Assembly (NCBI GenBank): GCA_023101885.1
Contig: JALPQD010000027.1
Span: forward strand, 620,001-684,000
DNA from: Typhlomys cinereus
Taxonomy: Eukaryota; Chordata; Mammalia; Rodentia; Platacanthomyidae
Reading direction: 5' to 3'
Length of the DNA stretch: 64,000 nucleotides
The notes beneath the pieces are model-generated. The model did not search any database and was not told where the DNA came from. It was given only the letters and a program-made list of their open reading frames with translations. Below are positions 1-11,744 of this stretch, piece after piece (within the stretch, counting starts at the first letter, position 1; each line of letters starts with the position of its first letter). The translations under genes were made by a program, and so were the position numbers.

Positions 1-462
1 CATCTCCCCATCATGCCCCCCGGTCCCTCCCTAGTCTTGAGGGACTGGGTTTGGGGGGCCTCCCAGCCTGGGCTAGGGGCCCTGAGTGGAAGACAGTGGT
101 GCAGACGGCCCCTCAAGCTCCGAACATCCCGCAGGGCCTGAGCAGAGTCAGCTGGGGCTTAAAACCCCCTCCCGGCCCAAACCCCAATCCCGCCCAGGTA
201 ACGCCATGCCCCCTCCTCTGCTGGGGAGGCACAGTGCTGGCCACACACGGGCTAGTGCTGGGACTTACGCTGGGCAGAGTCCTGTTGGGATTGGGGGACA
301 TGGGAGGCCTTGCTTTTGGGCGGTGGGGCACTGGGGGAGGCAGTGCCATCTGCCCAGCTCCCTGCCCCTGGGGTCCTGGCCGTGGGCTGGGTACCACCTC
401 ACTGGGCCCTGCCTCCTTTGCAAAGGCTTGCATGATGCAGTCCTCGACCCTGGCCCCCACAG
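1..462 (+). other. HDAC7: HDAC7 intron (left edge of window)
   Basis: GC-rich sequence ending in a pyrimidine stretch and CAG at 460-462, just before the first recognisable HDAC7 exon. The residues expected just upstream in HDAC7 are not encoded here, so this is intron. Several short open frames are by-products of GC richness. No repeat or regulatory site can be named. Confidence 0.75.
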
Positions 463-3280
463 GTGGATACTGACACCATCTGGAACGAGCTGCACTCCTC
501 CAATGCTGCCCGCTGGGCTGCAGGCAGCGTCACCGACCTCGCCTTCAAAGTGGCCTCCCGAGAGCTAAAGGTAAGAGATTCAGGTGGAGAGTCAGCAACA
601 GAGGAAGTTCTTGGGTGGGGACCGACCGGGAACCCGGATCCCAAGCCTTTTGTGTATCATGAGAAAGAGGAATCAAGGAAACCAGGATGAAGCGTGATTC
701 TTTGGCTTATGTCACTTGGCCATTCAAGCCACTATCCCGAACCTTTGGTGTACTTGGGGCCCAAGATCCTGACCATCCAAGATCATTTATTGCCTGCAGC
801 TGCCTCCACACCTCATAGGCCGTTGACTCCTTCCAGGTTGGGAAGATGCTGGCTGTTGCTGTGCGGAGGTCCCTGCTGAGGCACACAGCTTCTGTCTGGG
901 AGCTTATGGTCCAAGGCGGCCACAACGTCCTCATTGTCAGAGGGCCTTGCCAGCAATTTGCCATCAGGATCACAGCCCTAGTTTTTTTTTTTTTACTTAT
1001 TTTACTTTTTTTTCTTTTGTGTGGGTGTGGGTGTGGTGCATGTGTGTGGGTGTATATGTTGTGTTGGAATGTGTACAAGAGTTATTTGAGTAGGTGTTCC
1101 TCTGATGACCCATCAGCCATCATCCCAGATTGTTCTACCTCCTTATTGCTTTGTTCTGGGGTTTCCCAGATTCTGCCTTCCAAGGTCAGAATTGCAGGCC
1201 ATAGCACGTGTGCCTAACATTTTTACGTGGGATCCTGGGGTCTGAACTCAGGTCCTTTTGCTTGTGAGGCATAAGGCTTTAACCCCTGAACTATCTCTCC
1301 AGCCTCCAACCCCAGCCTCAGATCTGCCCTAGTTTTTAAATTCTGGCTGTACCATTTGAGACAAGTTGCTCAACTCAACTAAGCTTTGGTTTTCTCCTCC
1401 TTTGTGAGTTAAGGATAATGTTTCTGCTACAGAAATATTGTGAGGATAAAATGCAAAGTTTATCTAAAGAGCTGAGCATGTGGCCTGGTATGTGACTTCA
1501 TAGAGCAGTCAGTGGTTGTCATTGCAGCGTGATTGCAGCCCAGGCATAATTCAGGGCCAGCTCCAGGGCACTCTGGCTGTCACCTGGACCAGTGGGCTAT
1601 GCTGGCAGCTGTTGGTTTGCACTTCTCAGAGAACGAGGCTGGAGTGGGAGGCACTCTTGGACAGGTGTGATCTGGCTGTTTTGGTTGATGCCCTCTTTCC
1701 CTTTCCAGAATGGTTTTGCTGTGGTGCGGCCCCCAGGACACCATGCAGATCATTCGACAGCCATGTAAGGTGTTCAAGGAGACTTGTCTGGGGTGAGGTG
1801 GGGCAAGAGCCTTCCTGAAGTTCGGGGAGTCCTCCGGACAGGAGAAGGAACAGGCTGGCAGGATCCTCTGTCCTTCCCAGGGGCTTCTGCTTCTTCAACT
1901 CAGTGGCCATCGCCTGCCGGCAGCTGCAACAACAGGGCAAAGCCAGCAAGATCCTCATCGTTGACTGGGTAGGTCCTAGTTCCTGTCGCCTTAAATACCA
2001 GGACTTGCAGAAAGAGCCCCAAGTCTGGCATTATGGATGGTGTTAGCCTTGTATTAGTCTCTGACAGCCTCACTTTCCCCTTGTATAAAATCTGGACAAG
2101 TAGCGCTCGTATCACAGAGCTGCTGGGAATCCCAGGGAAGGCAGTATACAGGAAACCCTCGTGTTAATAGATTTCCACAGTAGGTATGAGCTCTCGTCTG
2201 CTGTCTTCGCTCTGTTGGTTTCTCTTGGCAAAGTGAACTGTTTCTCCATTCCCCCTGTATGTAGTGACTGTGAGGAACAATACTAGCATATAGCATCAGT
2301 GTGCCACATTTGGAGATCGACAGTTTTATCCCTGCTGTCACACACTTCAGATGAGAAGTGTGTGTACTGAGATTCAGCAGCTTGCACAGTGTGAGGGGGA
2401 TTGGAGGCCAGGCTGGTAAGCTCCAAGGCTGCATGCATGTGAATCCACTAGAGCCAGGTCTCTTCTGTGTGAACAGTTGACACAGAACAGTGGGGAAGGG
2501 GGACTTTGCACGCTTGAACCCGTTCTTGACCCTGTGAGTCAAGTACAAGGTCCAGGGCTTACTGGGAGTTTGGCTGGGCCTCGTGAACCTGATTTTGGTA
2601 ACTAAACTTGGTTTCCAGTCACTTGCCTTGCCTCTCATGACTCTGTTCAAGACATGATGTTATTAATATTAGTATTATATATACAAACAATTTATAATGA
2701 CACAGAGAACTATATAGATACAAATCTAGATATCTATAGAGATAGATAGACAGACAGACAGACAGCGATCACTGACAGATGACAGATTACTGAGAACCAT
2801 GTGGTTCTAGCAACTCTAGTTTCCCAGCCCTACCAGTCTAGATTCCAGTTTTCAGAATGTTCACCAACCATGAAAATCTGGTTTCTAATCTGTCTTACCT
2901 CCATCTTCCTGTTTCTACACCTTCCCTAATCCTCTGCCCACTGTTCTGCCCAGGATGTTCACCATGGCAACAGCACCCAGAAAACCTTCTACCAAGACCC
3001 CAGCGTGCTGTATATCTCCTTGCATCGCTATGACAATGGCAACTTCTTCCCAGGCAGTGGAGCTGTGGATGAGGTAACTGCACGTTCCCACATCTTCCAG
3101 GCCCTTGGCTCTCTTCCTGCGCTCCCTCTTTCTGCCCTTGTTGCAACGAGCTATAGGACCCCGGACTCAAGGGTCAACCTTTCTGAGCCTCAGTTTCCCC
3201 ATCTGGATGAGCTGGTCATGAAGTGGTAGCATCTTGGGGTCCTGCTCTCCTCATGCCTTCCTTGTATTCTGTGTGTGTGT

Positions 3281-3321
<41 letters not shown>

Positions 3322-4229
3322 TGTGTGTGTGCGCGCGTGCCTGTGGAGGCCCAAGGGAAACTTCAGGAATCATCCCAGATTGCTCTACCTCCTTATTGCT
3401 TTGCTGTGGGACTTCCCAGGCGTCACCTTCCAAAGCCAGAAGTGAGTCCGCCACCATTTCTACCCTACATTTTTATGGTGGGATCTGGGATTGGAATCAA
3501 GTCTTTTTGATTGTGAGGCAGAAGCTTTAGTCCCTGAACCATCTCTCCAGCTGCCTTCCTTGTATTCTTGTTTTCCAGGTGGGAGCTGGCAGTGGTGAAG
3601 GCTTCAATGTCAATGTGGCCTGGACTGGGGGCCTGGATCCTCCAATAGGGGATCCTGAGTATCTAGCCGCCTTCAGGTAAATGCTCCTGGAACCCCAAAG
3701 AGGCCAGCCCTGTAAGACCCCTTTTACTGTCCCTTTTCCCACAGCCCTAGGTCAGTCAGCTGGTCTACCTGTCCCATCTGGTTACTAGACATTGTAGACC
3801 AGCTCTCAGGGATGGACAATACATGAGTGAGGCTACAGGAGGCTTTATAAAGTCACACATTACCAAGAGCCAGTGTTGAAGCCTAGCTGGGGATGGCGGA
3901 AGGGTGTGAGCAGAACTGCTCACGTGTAGTCAAAGAAGGCTCCCTGGAGGAGGTCCTTGACTGAGGGAAGAGACATGATGTCAACACTGGGCAGAGGATT
4001 CCTTAAAAGACAAAACAAAAGTCTGCCTGGCAAATGTGTACACCCAGCGCCTAGGGCTTTGAAGAGCACCAAAGTCGATATCAGAGTAGGTTGTGGATTG
4101 GTTGGAGGAAGAGGACGAAGAAGGGAGCTTGGTAACCTAGGACCTCAGGCAGTCTAGTCGCCCTGTGAGCTCTCAGGTGGCTCTCTCCCTCTCTTTCCTT
4201 CTCCCTCTCTCTCCCTCTCTCTCTCTCTG

Positions 4230-4288
<59 letters not shown>

Positions 4289-7200
4289 TTTCGTCCCTCT
4301 CATAGCCATCCTTGCTTTCTTCCTACCTTGTTTATTCATTTATTTGAAGTCATGGTGCACATGTGGAGGTCAAAGGTCAAATTTTGGAAGCCAGTTCTCT
4401 CCTTCTGTTATATGGTGTCCGGAGATGTAAGTGCCAGGTTTTGCAAGCAGGTGCCTTTTCTCCCTGAGACATCGCGCAGGCCCTTCCTTTCTGCCTGTTG
4501 ATGATTAGATTTTCTACATGGTTAATTCCTGAAGCTGGTGTGCCAGGGCCATGGGTGGCCAGATAGGGAACCTCATCAGCAGATTGGTAGTCCTGGTGTC
4601 CTGTTGGCAGGTACTCCCAGCAAAGCCACCAGGAGAGGCTGGCACAGGCTGGCCTTCGCTGTGTGCTGGAACCAGGGTACTAATGCCTCTTTCCTTAACA
4701 CTTCAGGATAGTGGTGATGCCCATCGCCCGAGAGTTCTGTCCAGACCTGGTCCTGGTGTCTGCTGGGTTTGATGCTGCCGAGGGTCACCCAGCCCCACTG
4801 GGTGGCTACCACGTTTCTGCCAAATGTAAGGGTGCCCCAGCTGAGCGGGAGGTGTGGAGAACGAGAGCCAGGCTAGGAGAAGGAGCAGGAAGGCGCTGTC
4901 CACATGAGAGTGGTAGTGGCCATCCCAGGACTCTGAGGGGCCTAAGATATAGTGGCAGACCCCTCTCAGCACCGGCCAATTCTCTGTGGGTCAGATCCTT
5001 AGAGACCCTTAGGTCTGCCAGATGGAAACCCAGTTGTAGAACTTTGTTCCATCCAGGCTAGACTGGCAGCTGGTCCTGAGGAGAAGGGAGAAGAGCAGTA
5101 GTCTCAGAACAGAATGCTGGTGCAGCGCCTGGGGACAGTGAGAAAGACTGAAACTGGAGTTTATGCCCTGATTTCGGGGCCCAGCCCTGCCACCTACCAG
5201 CTGTGGGAACTAATATAACACCCTTAACTCCTCTGAGCCTGGCATGAAGCACATGAGTGGGTGTTGCATGGGGGTCTCATTTGGGGAGGAAGCAAGCAGG
5301 AAAATAACAGGTAGGGAGTGGGTCCGCTTCTCCCCCAGCCCCTTACTCTTTGTCCCATGTAACCGCCTAGGCTTTGGGTATATGACGCAGCAGCTGATGA
5401 GCCTGGCAGGAGGGGCAGTGGTGCTGGCCTTAGAGGGCGGCCATGACCTCACAGCCATCTGTGATGCCTCTGAGGCCTGTGTGGCAGCGCTTCTGGGCAA
5501 CAAGGTAACTCCCTCCCTCCGTGTTTCCATGGGAACAGGTGCATCTGGCTCCAGCAGATCTGCCTCGAAGAATCAGCAGATAGAATGGGAAGGGGTAGGG
5601 CTGGAATGAGGTGAGGCCAGGTGGAAGCTCAGCTGTAGACTTTCCCAGCAACTATGTGGTGGTCTAGCTCGTGCCTGGCTCTACAAGCAGGGCCTGGGTT
5701 CCCAGGGGTTCGCTGTCTGAGGACTGTTTTCTACAGGTGGATCCCCTTTCAGAAGATGGCTGGAAACAGAAACCCAACCTCATCGCCATCCGCTCTCTGG
5801 AAGCTGTGATCCGCGTGCACAGTGAGTGTGCAACTAGTACACTTGTGGGCCCAAACAGGAGAGCCTCACATGTCCATCAACCCGTGACCAGAACCCAGGG
5901 ATTCTAAGGTCAGCCAGGCCAGAAGCACAAGGCCGGCCTGGAATAGAATTCCCATTATCACCCGGGACGGATGATTGGTATACCCCTGTGAGTGGGTAAC
6001 CTCGGAACATTCCATGGACACTAAGACCGACTTCCTTATGGCAGGGACTGGTCCCCACATCCAGCCTCAGCTTTGGTTGGGCCAGGGGTTCAGACAGACA
6101 GCAATACTCAGGCCACATTTACCCAGAGGTTTGGTTTGTGCATCAAGTGCTGATCACGGTGTCGGCTGGAAGCCTGCCTGGGTCTCAGAGTAAGCCCACT
6201 CAGAAGGGGCCGTGTTTGAAAAGTACGTTGAAGATTCAACTCATGTCAGTATCTGTGGAGCATTTTGCACTCAGACTTGGGATCTGTGCTAGAGATACGA
6301 AAATGAATGGACTGCTCATGCCAAGAGCTGACTCTTCAGCCTTCCTCGGGTCAGGCTTGGGCTGGGCTGCTCCACGGTCATCTTGTCCTGCCGCGGCAGG
6401 CAGGATGAGTGTTCCCATGGCGTGGGGACTGCAGAGCTCATTCCCTGTTACTATCCTCCTGCCACCCACTCCCCTCCGCCTTTTTTTCCCAGTGCTCAGA
6501 CTTGAATCCAGAGTCTTACACGTAATAAGTAATTGCTCTGTTACAGAGCTTCTTTGACGTGGGGTTTTTGTTTTGTTTTGTAATCCGACTTTTGATACTC
6601 CTATCTCAGCCTCCCACGAGCTAGGATTATAGATATACTACACCTGGCTCATAGTCCCCTTTCCTAGGGGTGGGCTGAGCACTGCGGAGGACACATGAGG
6701 GAGACCCTGTCTCCCTGAAGGCAAGGGCTCAGGGATGTGTGCACCGCTGTGATGCAGACCTTACCCTGGGGCAAGTGGACCCTCCTGGTGTTCTTGGACT
6801 CTTCACATCTATGGAGTAGCCTTTCAAGCCAAACAGGATGGGGAGAAGGCTTGGGTCCCCACGACTGTATCACCCTTGTACTCATGCTGTACCTGCTGCA
6901 TCTATTGCTTGGGGCCGCAGGGAGGGTGTGTCGTGCTGGGGGTCAAGGTGGATAGCAGCAACCCACACTAATGACATGGTCACTATCCGTGGGCCTGGGT
7001 CTGAGTCACGAGGCTCGGTATTGACTTAGGATTTAAAGGGCTTATCTCTCCCAATTTTTCTAACCCAGTTCCTTTCCCTTAGGTAAATACTGGGGCTGCA
7101 TGCAGCGCTTAGCCTCCTGTCCAGATTCCTGGCTGCCCAGGGTGCCGGGGGCTGATGCAGAAGTGGAGGCCGTGACCGCGCTGGCATCCCTCTCTGTGGG

Positions 7201-7412
7201 CATGTTGGCTGAAGACAGGTAATTCCAGACTTCTGGTCCCATTGGATCTACTCAACGCGAAGACCCCAGAATCTCCCTCCCTCTTCAACCCTCTCAGGCT
7301 TTTGAAGTGTCCACTAAGGCTTCATTGGTAGCCACTGGAAAGTATCCTTCTCTTGTCTCTGCCCAGGTCCTCGGAGCAGCTGGTGGAAGAGGAAGAACCT
7401 ATGAATCTCTAG
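463..7412 (+). CDS. HDAC7: HDAC7, 3' part: class IIa histone deacetylase domain and C-terminus (10 exons, partial)
   Basis: Exons: 463-570, 1709-1764, 1881-1968, 2954-3073, 3579-3676, 4707-4825, 5371-5504, 5737-5821, 7083-7218, 7367-7412 (stop TAG 7410-7412). All introns are GT-AG, and phases join into one 329-residue frame. Earlier exons lie left of the window. Seen: the active-site block [10 protein letters not shown] (segment residues 43-52), Zn ligands in DVHHGN (85-90) and SAGFD (175-179), and EGGHD (218-222), where His replaces the catalytic Tyr of class I enzymes. That is the class IIa signature and explains their very weak deacetylase activity. The protein ends EEEEPMNL, which is specific to HDAC7 over HDAC4/5/9. 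Known of the family: a nucleocytoplasmic co-repressor working with MEF2 and NCoR/SMRT-HDAC3; the N-terminal MEF2 and 14-3-3 sites are not in this window. Confidence 0.97.
1010..1306 (-). mobile_element. tRNA-derived SINE (older subfamily)
   Basis: The reverse strand begins GGCTGGAGAGATAGTTCAGG, a B2-like tRNA head, followed by GGACCTGAGTTCAGACCCC, and ends in a diverged (CA)n tail in the region 1010-1075. It lies in an HDAC7 intron. Copies with the same body lie at 3271-3552, 17931-18225, 40833-41085, 47928-48185 and 55700-55945. Confidence 0.7.
1326..1505 (+). mobile_element. MIR SINE fragment
   Basis: Shows the MIR order: a TTCTGGCTGTACCATTTGAG-like core, then an AAGTTGCTCAAC-like segment, then GTGAGGATAAAATG, ending CTGAGCATGTGGCCTGGTA. 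It is old and diverged, and lies in an HDAC7 intron. Confidence 0.55.
2696..2765. repeat. GATA/GACA-rich simple repeat
   Basis: TATATAGATA-rich sequence passing into GATA and GACA units (about 2738-2765) in an HDAC7 intron. Confidence 0.6.
3271..3552 (-). mobile_element. tRNA-derived SINE with (TG)n tail
   Basis: Same family as 1010-1306. The (TG)n/(CG) microsatellite at 3271-3340 is its 3' tail seen from the + strand, and the tRNA-like head ends at about 3552. It sits only 26 bp upstream of the HDAC7 exon starting at 3579, so it contributes sequence close to that acceptor. Confidence 0.7.
4195..4285. repeat. (CT)n(CA)n microsatellite
   Basis: CT-rich array passing directly into (CA)n at about 4246-4285. 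The stretch at 4335-4485 next to it looks like a reverse-strand rodent SINE (GGTCAAAGGTCAAATTTTGG, then a degraded tRNA-like end). Confidence 0.75.
5822..7082 (+). other. HDAC7: HDAC7 intron between the exons ending 5821 and starting 7083
   Basis: Mostly unique sequence. A degraded B1-like fragment on the reverse strand lies at about 6555-6650 (TCAGCCTCCCACGAGCTAGG). No coding signal was recognised. Confidence 0.6.
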
Positions 7413-8455
7413 GGCTTTGGACATGGCTCTCCTCACCTCTGTGGCCAGCCCTGGGTCTGCAGAGATTCTGTGGGCAGGTAGCTGGGGCCAGAGCATAACT
7501 TGCTGGACAGCCACCCCAGGGAGCTTGAGAAGGCCCTGGGTCTGGGATGGGGACCAGAGAGGACCCTGGAAGGAAGCAGGCTGGGTACCAGGCCCAGGTG
7601 GTCTCTAGCCAGAACATATTCCAGCATTCCAGTGTCTAGGCCCCTAGCTGTGGCCTCCATCCCTCAGGGCTACACAGAGGAGGACTGGTTCAGATGGGCC
7701 CACCCTTAACCACTATTGACTCGGCAGACCCTGGACTTTGCACACTGCCCCAGGCTCCATGCAGAAATGTGAACTTGGCCTCAGTCAGGGTGGCCCCTCC
7801 TGGGCACTGAAGGGCTGGGGAGTGAGGGGAGCCAGGGGATCCTCTGAGCTTAGGAGAATCTCCTTTCACCTGCTCCCTTGGTGGCCTCTGGAAGTTTCTC
7901 CATAGCACTGGGCTCCAAGAGTCACTCCGAGCTGCTCTTTCCCTGTGAGCAGCCACCTGCAAACCTCCCATCTGGTCACTGCCCTGACAGAGGCCAACCC
8001 CCTGTGGACCATCTCAGTGCCCTGGTGCAGCAGACAGGTGCTCTCCGGGGTCTGTGTTTCCTGACCCAATGGTGCCAAACCTTCATCTCCCCTCAGAAGC
8101 ACAGCATGACCCTAGGGTCACTGCCCCCAGTGTGAGCCTTCTGTTGCTGGGGTCTCCCCGACCCCAGCTCTATTCCTGCCCCACATAGGGCTAGTTTGGC
8201 TAAAGCGGAGGAGTGGGTGGGAGAGCAGACAGACATTGGGGAGGGGAGGCCGCCCCAGCAAAGGCTTCAAGGCTTTTGAGGTCCAGACCTGGGGCCAAGA
8301 GAGAGTATTTGCGTGCATGCGTGTGAGAATGTGTGTGTGTGTGTGTGTGTATTCCCTGAGACCCACTATACCCCGTGTATGTATGCATGTTTTTGTAAAA
8401 AAGGGAAAAAAAGGAAAAAATCTGAACAATAAATGTTTTATTTGCTTTAAAATTC
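7413..8455 (+). other. HDAC7: HDAC7 3' untranslated region
   Basis: Unspliced, GC-rich sequence from the HDAC7 stop to the poly(A) signal AATAAA at 8428-8433. Cleavage is expected around 8445-8455. It holds a short (GT)n run near 8330-8351 and A-rich sequence (8397-8420) just before the signal. No intron or further open frame of interest is seen. Confidence 0.8.
8428..8442. terminator. Back-to-back poly(A) signals of HDAC7 (+) and SLC48A1 (-)
   Basis: AATAAA on the + strand at 8428-8433 and AATAAA on the - strand at 8442-8437 are separated by 3 bp. No other AATAAA or ATTAAA was seen on the - strand between here and the SLC48A1 stop at 10348. The HDAC7 signal is well supported by its position about 1 kb past the stop. 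Its use by SLC48A1 is inferred from lack of an alternative. The two mRNAs would then overlap by a few tens of bases. Confidence 0.65.
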
Positions 8456-10347
8456 CTGTGAAATCCCCCTGCCTGCTAGTGACTCACCATATGCACAGGC
8501 GCAGTGCCGCGGGCTGGGAAGGGGCGAGGGGGCCTGCTCAACCCCCTTTAGCCCTGTCTTTCCATGGCTTGTGTGCAGAAGAACTCACTCTGCACATTTC
8601 CACCTGTGTCTGCCCACCTTGGTGTAAGAATGGAGATGACTTTGGATTGAGCCCAACAGAGGATCCACGGTAGAGGACGGGCTCAGACCTTGCTTGCTAA
8701 GATGCCTCAAAGCGTCATGAAGCAGACGCTCCTGGGCTTACACCCCAGCAGGGAGATGAGGGAAATCATGCTTTCTGGGACTTCTATCAGTACAATGCTC
8801 TAGCAGTTGCACGGACACTGGCTCCTTCCTCCTCTACTGCGCTGTGATGCTTTAGCATATCCTGTAAGGTGAGAGCACAGATGAGCCAACAGGTCATGGC
8901 AAGCTCGCCCAGCCTAAGCAGAGGGAGGTGCCAGTGCCGGCCCTTCTGGTTCTGACTTTGCCAGGCTTTCACAGCAGGGTTGCCAAGAGGTACTGAGCCC
9001 TTTCCATCTGTCCTGACCGGGTGGGTGGAGGTGGAATCTGCAAGGGCTGCCAATAAGCACTCTAGCCCTGCCTGGCAATTGAAGATTACTAAGAGGCTGG
9101 GCTTCCCATGCCACGAGAGACCAGAGAGTGAGAGGATTCTTCTGTCCCTACACCCCCCAGGTACACTTTAGGGAGATAAGCAAGCTAGATTCCCCCCTCT
9201 TCCCTACCACTTCCCATCCCCAAGAAACAGCCTGAGGTTCTCTGATATAAATGGTCTCTGTATTTCTGCTCAAGTGACAGTGACACCAGTAAGGCAGAGA
9301 GCTGGGGGTATGACTCAGATCGAAAAGTAGATGTGCAAGATGGCATCCTAACGTAAGAGGAGACACGTTAACATCCCCTTCCCTCCCTCTCAAGTTAAAT
9401 GAGGCTGTGGGTCTGAATACACCCAGAAGAGCTGAGGCTGTCCTGTTGGAAAGAAGGTTAAAAAGATAAAAGTTCCGGTGGAAGGACAGTGAGGGGGCTG
9501 GTGTGGGGCGTTGGCATCTCATGGCCCAGGAGGTCAGGTACAGTGAGGAGTAGATGGAAGTGCAAGTGTGGGGCTCTCTTCAGCCTCTACCACGTGGCCT
9601 CTTTCCCCCCAAAACCCTTCTTAGGGACAGAGGCCATCATCCCCCATGCATGATCTTTTAGTCTGGCCTCATTCGAAGTGTTCCTTTCTGGGATGTGTGG
9701 TCATGTGTGCATGTATGACACACAGGAATGATCGATTGGCTCTAGCACCCTCAGAAACTAGTTCTGGGTAGGCAGTTGGGAGCAGGGACACAGATTTCTA
9801 CCCAACTCCCCTGCCCTGGAAAAAAAGCCAACTGTCACTCTCCAGGATTGATGACCTCAGCTACCTGACATTTGGAGTCAACAGAATGAGGGTGCTGGGT
9901 GGGGTTAGGAGCTCCCTAGGAGAGATTCCTTGATCTAACCTTCCCAACCTCTACCCAGCTGTCCACCCCAGCCTCAGCGAGAAGGCCAGAGGCAGCAGGA
10001 ACCAAGCCAGTCCTGGGTCCCTCTACTAGGCTTCGGACCTCATAGTCCCACCCAGACTCCCTTGTTCCTGGCTCTGGCCCTACTTGCAAAGATGCCTCAG
10101 AGTGCTAAGAAAATAACATCTACTTGGAAAGTCTGTGCTGCCCTCTGGCCAGTCTGTGAGTCGCTCAGCTCGTAGGATCTCTTCCACGGCATCAGGTCTC
10201 CCCAGAGGGGACCAGACGACGTCTTGATCCTCTTATGTATCTTCTGCCACAGTTCTGGAGTCCCCGAGGCTTGGGGAGAGGCCCCCCACTTGATGACTCA
10301 GAAGCTGAGTCTTGGTTGTAAGGGCCTCAGTGACCTCATGCCCCGGG
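8437..10347 (-). other. SLC48A1: Probable SLC48A1 3' untranslated region
   Basis: Sequence downstream of the SLC48A1 stop on the minus strand, about 1.9 kb to the only minus-strand AATAAA seen. It is unique, fairly GC-rich and nearly free of interspersed repeats, unlike the neighbouring intron and intergenic DNA. No coding exon was recognised on either strand. Confidence 0.55.
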
Positions 10348-11712
10348 TCAGAAATCGCTGAGGATACTGATGTCCGCGAAGTCAGCCTGGTAGCGGTGGG
10401 CATAGAGGCTGAGCAGGAAGGCCCACTTGAGCGAGATGAAGCTCCAGACGCAGGAGAGGTAGTAGCTCACGGGATCCGTGAGACCTGGAAGGGAAAGGAG
10501 CCGACGGTAACTGCAGAGGCCTTGCCCTCGGCCCAGCTGCCGACCTCACGGCCTGGACAACCCTCCTTACTCCACATCCCTGCAGTCTCCTGACCACTGA
10601 AGTAGTGCTGTAGATAGACCTGGGTGTGATGCGGGGTACCCCAGGTGTGTCAGGCACAGGTCTGTACCATCCACTCTGCTTTTGTGTCTTATACTTCAGG
10701 TCACTTCCAAAAACTTATTCAGACTTCAAGAGACGGTGGAAAGTCTCAGGCTGCTTCCCTTTGGCCACCAGAGGGCGCTTCCCTCCCAAAACTGGGCAGA
10801 GAGTAAAGGGCACCAAGTTAACTGGCACGGGGTGGAGTGGGGGGGTTCGCCTGGATCACACACTATGCCCAACACTTCACCCCTCTCTTATTGAATCCTC
10901 CTCAGTGGATGGGGACTCTCATTCCCATTTGGACAGTAAGGAACCCCAAGCATGGAAGGTCAGGCGATCAGTTTTTCAGACAAAGCTGCAGATACAGGAC
11001 TGGAACCCCAGGGTCTATTCCCAGGTTGCTCCCACACCCGCAGCCTCCCTCTCCCATCTCTGGACAGTCCTCACTGTGGTGCCAGGTGATGGCCAGCGCC
11101 AGGAAGGTGCAGAAGGCGGCGATGGAGACAGCAGAGAAGAGAACACCAACGAAGAAGAAGCCACGCAGCCCCTTGAGCCAGGTCCGCCAGTAATCCTGCA
11201 TGTACATCACATGGGTCACCAGGACCCACAGCGCCAGCACACCTGTGGGGACAAGACTCAAGTCAGCAGGACCCCAAATCCCAATGCTCTTGAGATCCAC
11301 TAGGCCAGTGGAGTCATCCATGGAGGGATGTCACCATTTGTAGGCGGAAACAGGTGACTCCAGCTGCCTTTCAGAGAGTGAGGCATTAAAGAGATTTGTA
11401 AAAATACAAAACTAGGGAAGTGAGATGGCCCGGCCGTTTAAGGACTGGCCATCCAAGACCAACTATCTGAGTTGGATCCCTGTTGGAAGGAGAGAACTGA
11501 CTGCCCCAGTTGTCCCTGTAAACCCACACTCACAGACGCATAAATAAACAAACAAACAAACAAACAAACAAACAAACAAACAAATAAATAAATAAAAGAT
11601 CCACATCATGCCATTCTCTGATTTTTGGTTCTTTGTGTTTTGGAAAATGATCATCATTCAGAAACCTCTCTCTGTCTCTGTCTCTCTCTGTCTCTATCTC
11701 TGTCTCTCTCTG

Positions 11713-11744
<32 letters not shown>

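Noticed and set aside
2054..2650. Long open frame (198 codons) on the minus strand in an HDAC7 intron
   Set aside because: No recognisable family and no splice or promoter context; it lies wholly in an intron of a gene on the other strand.
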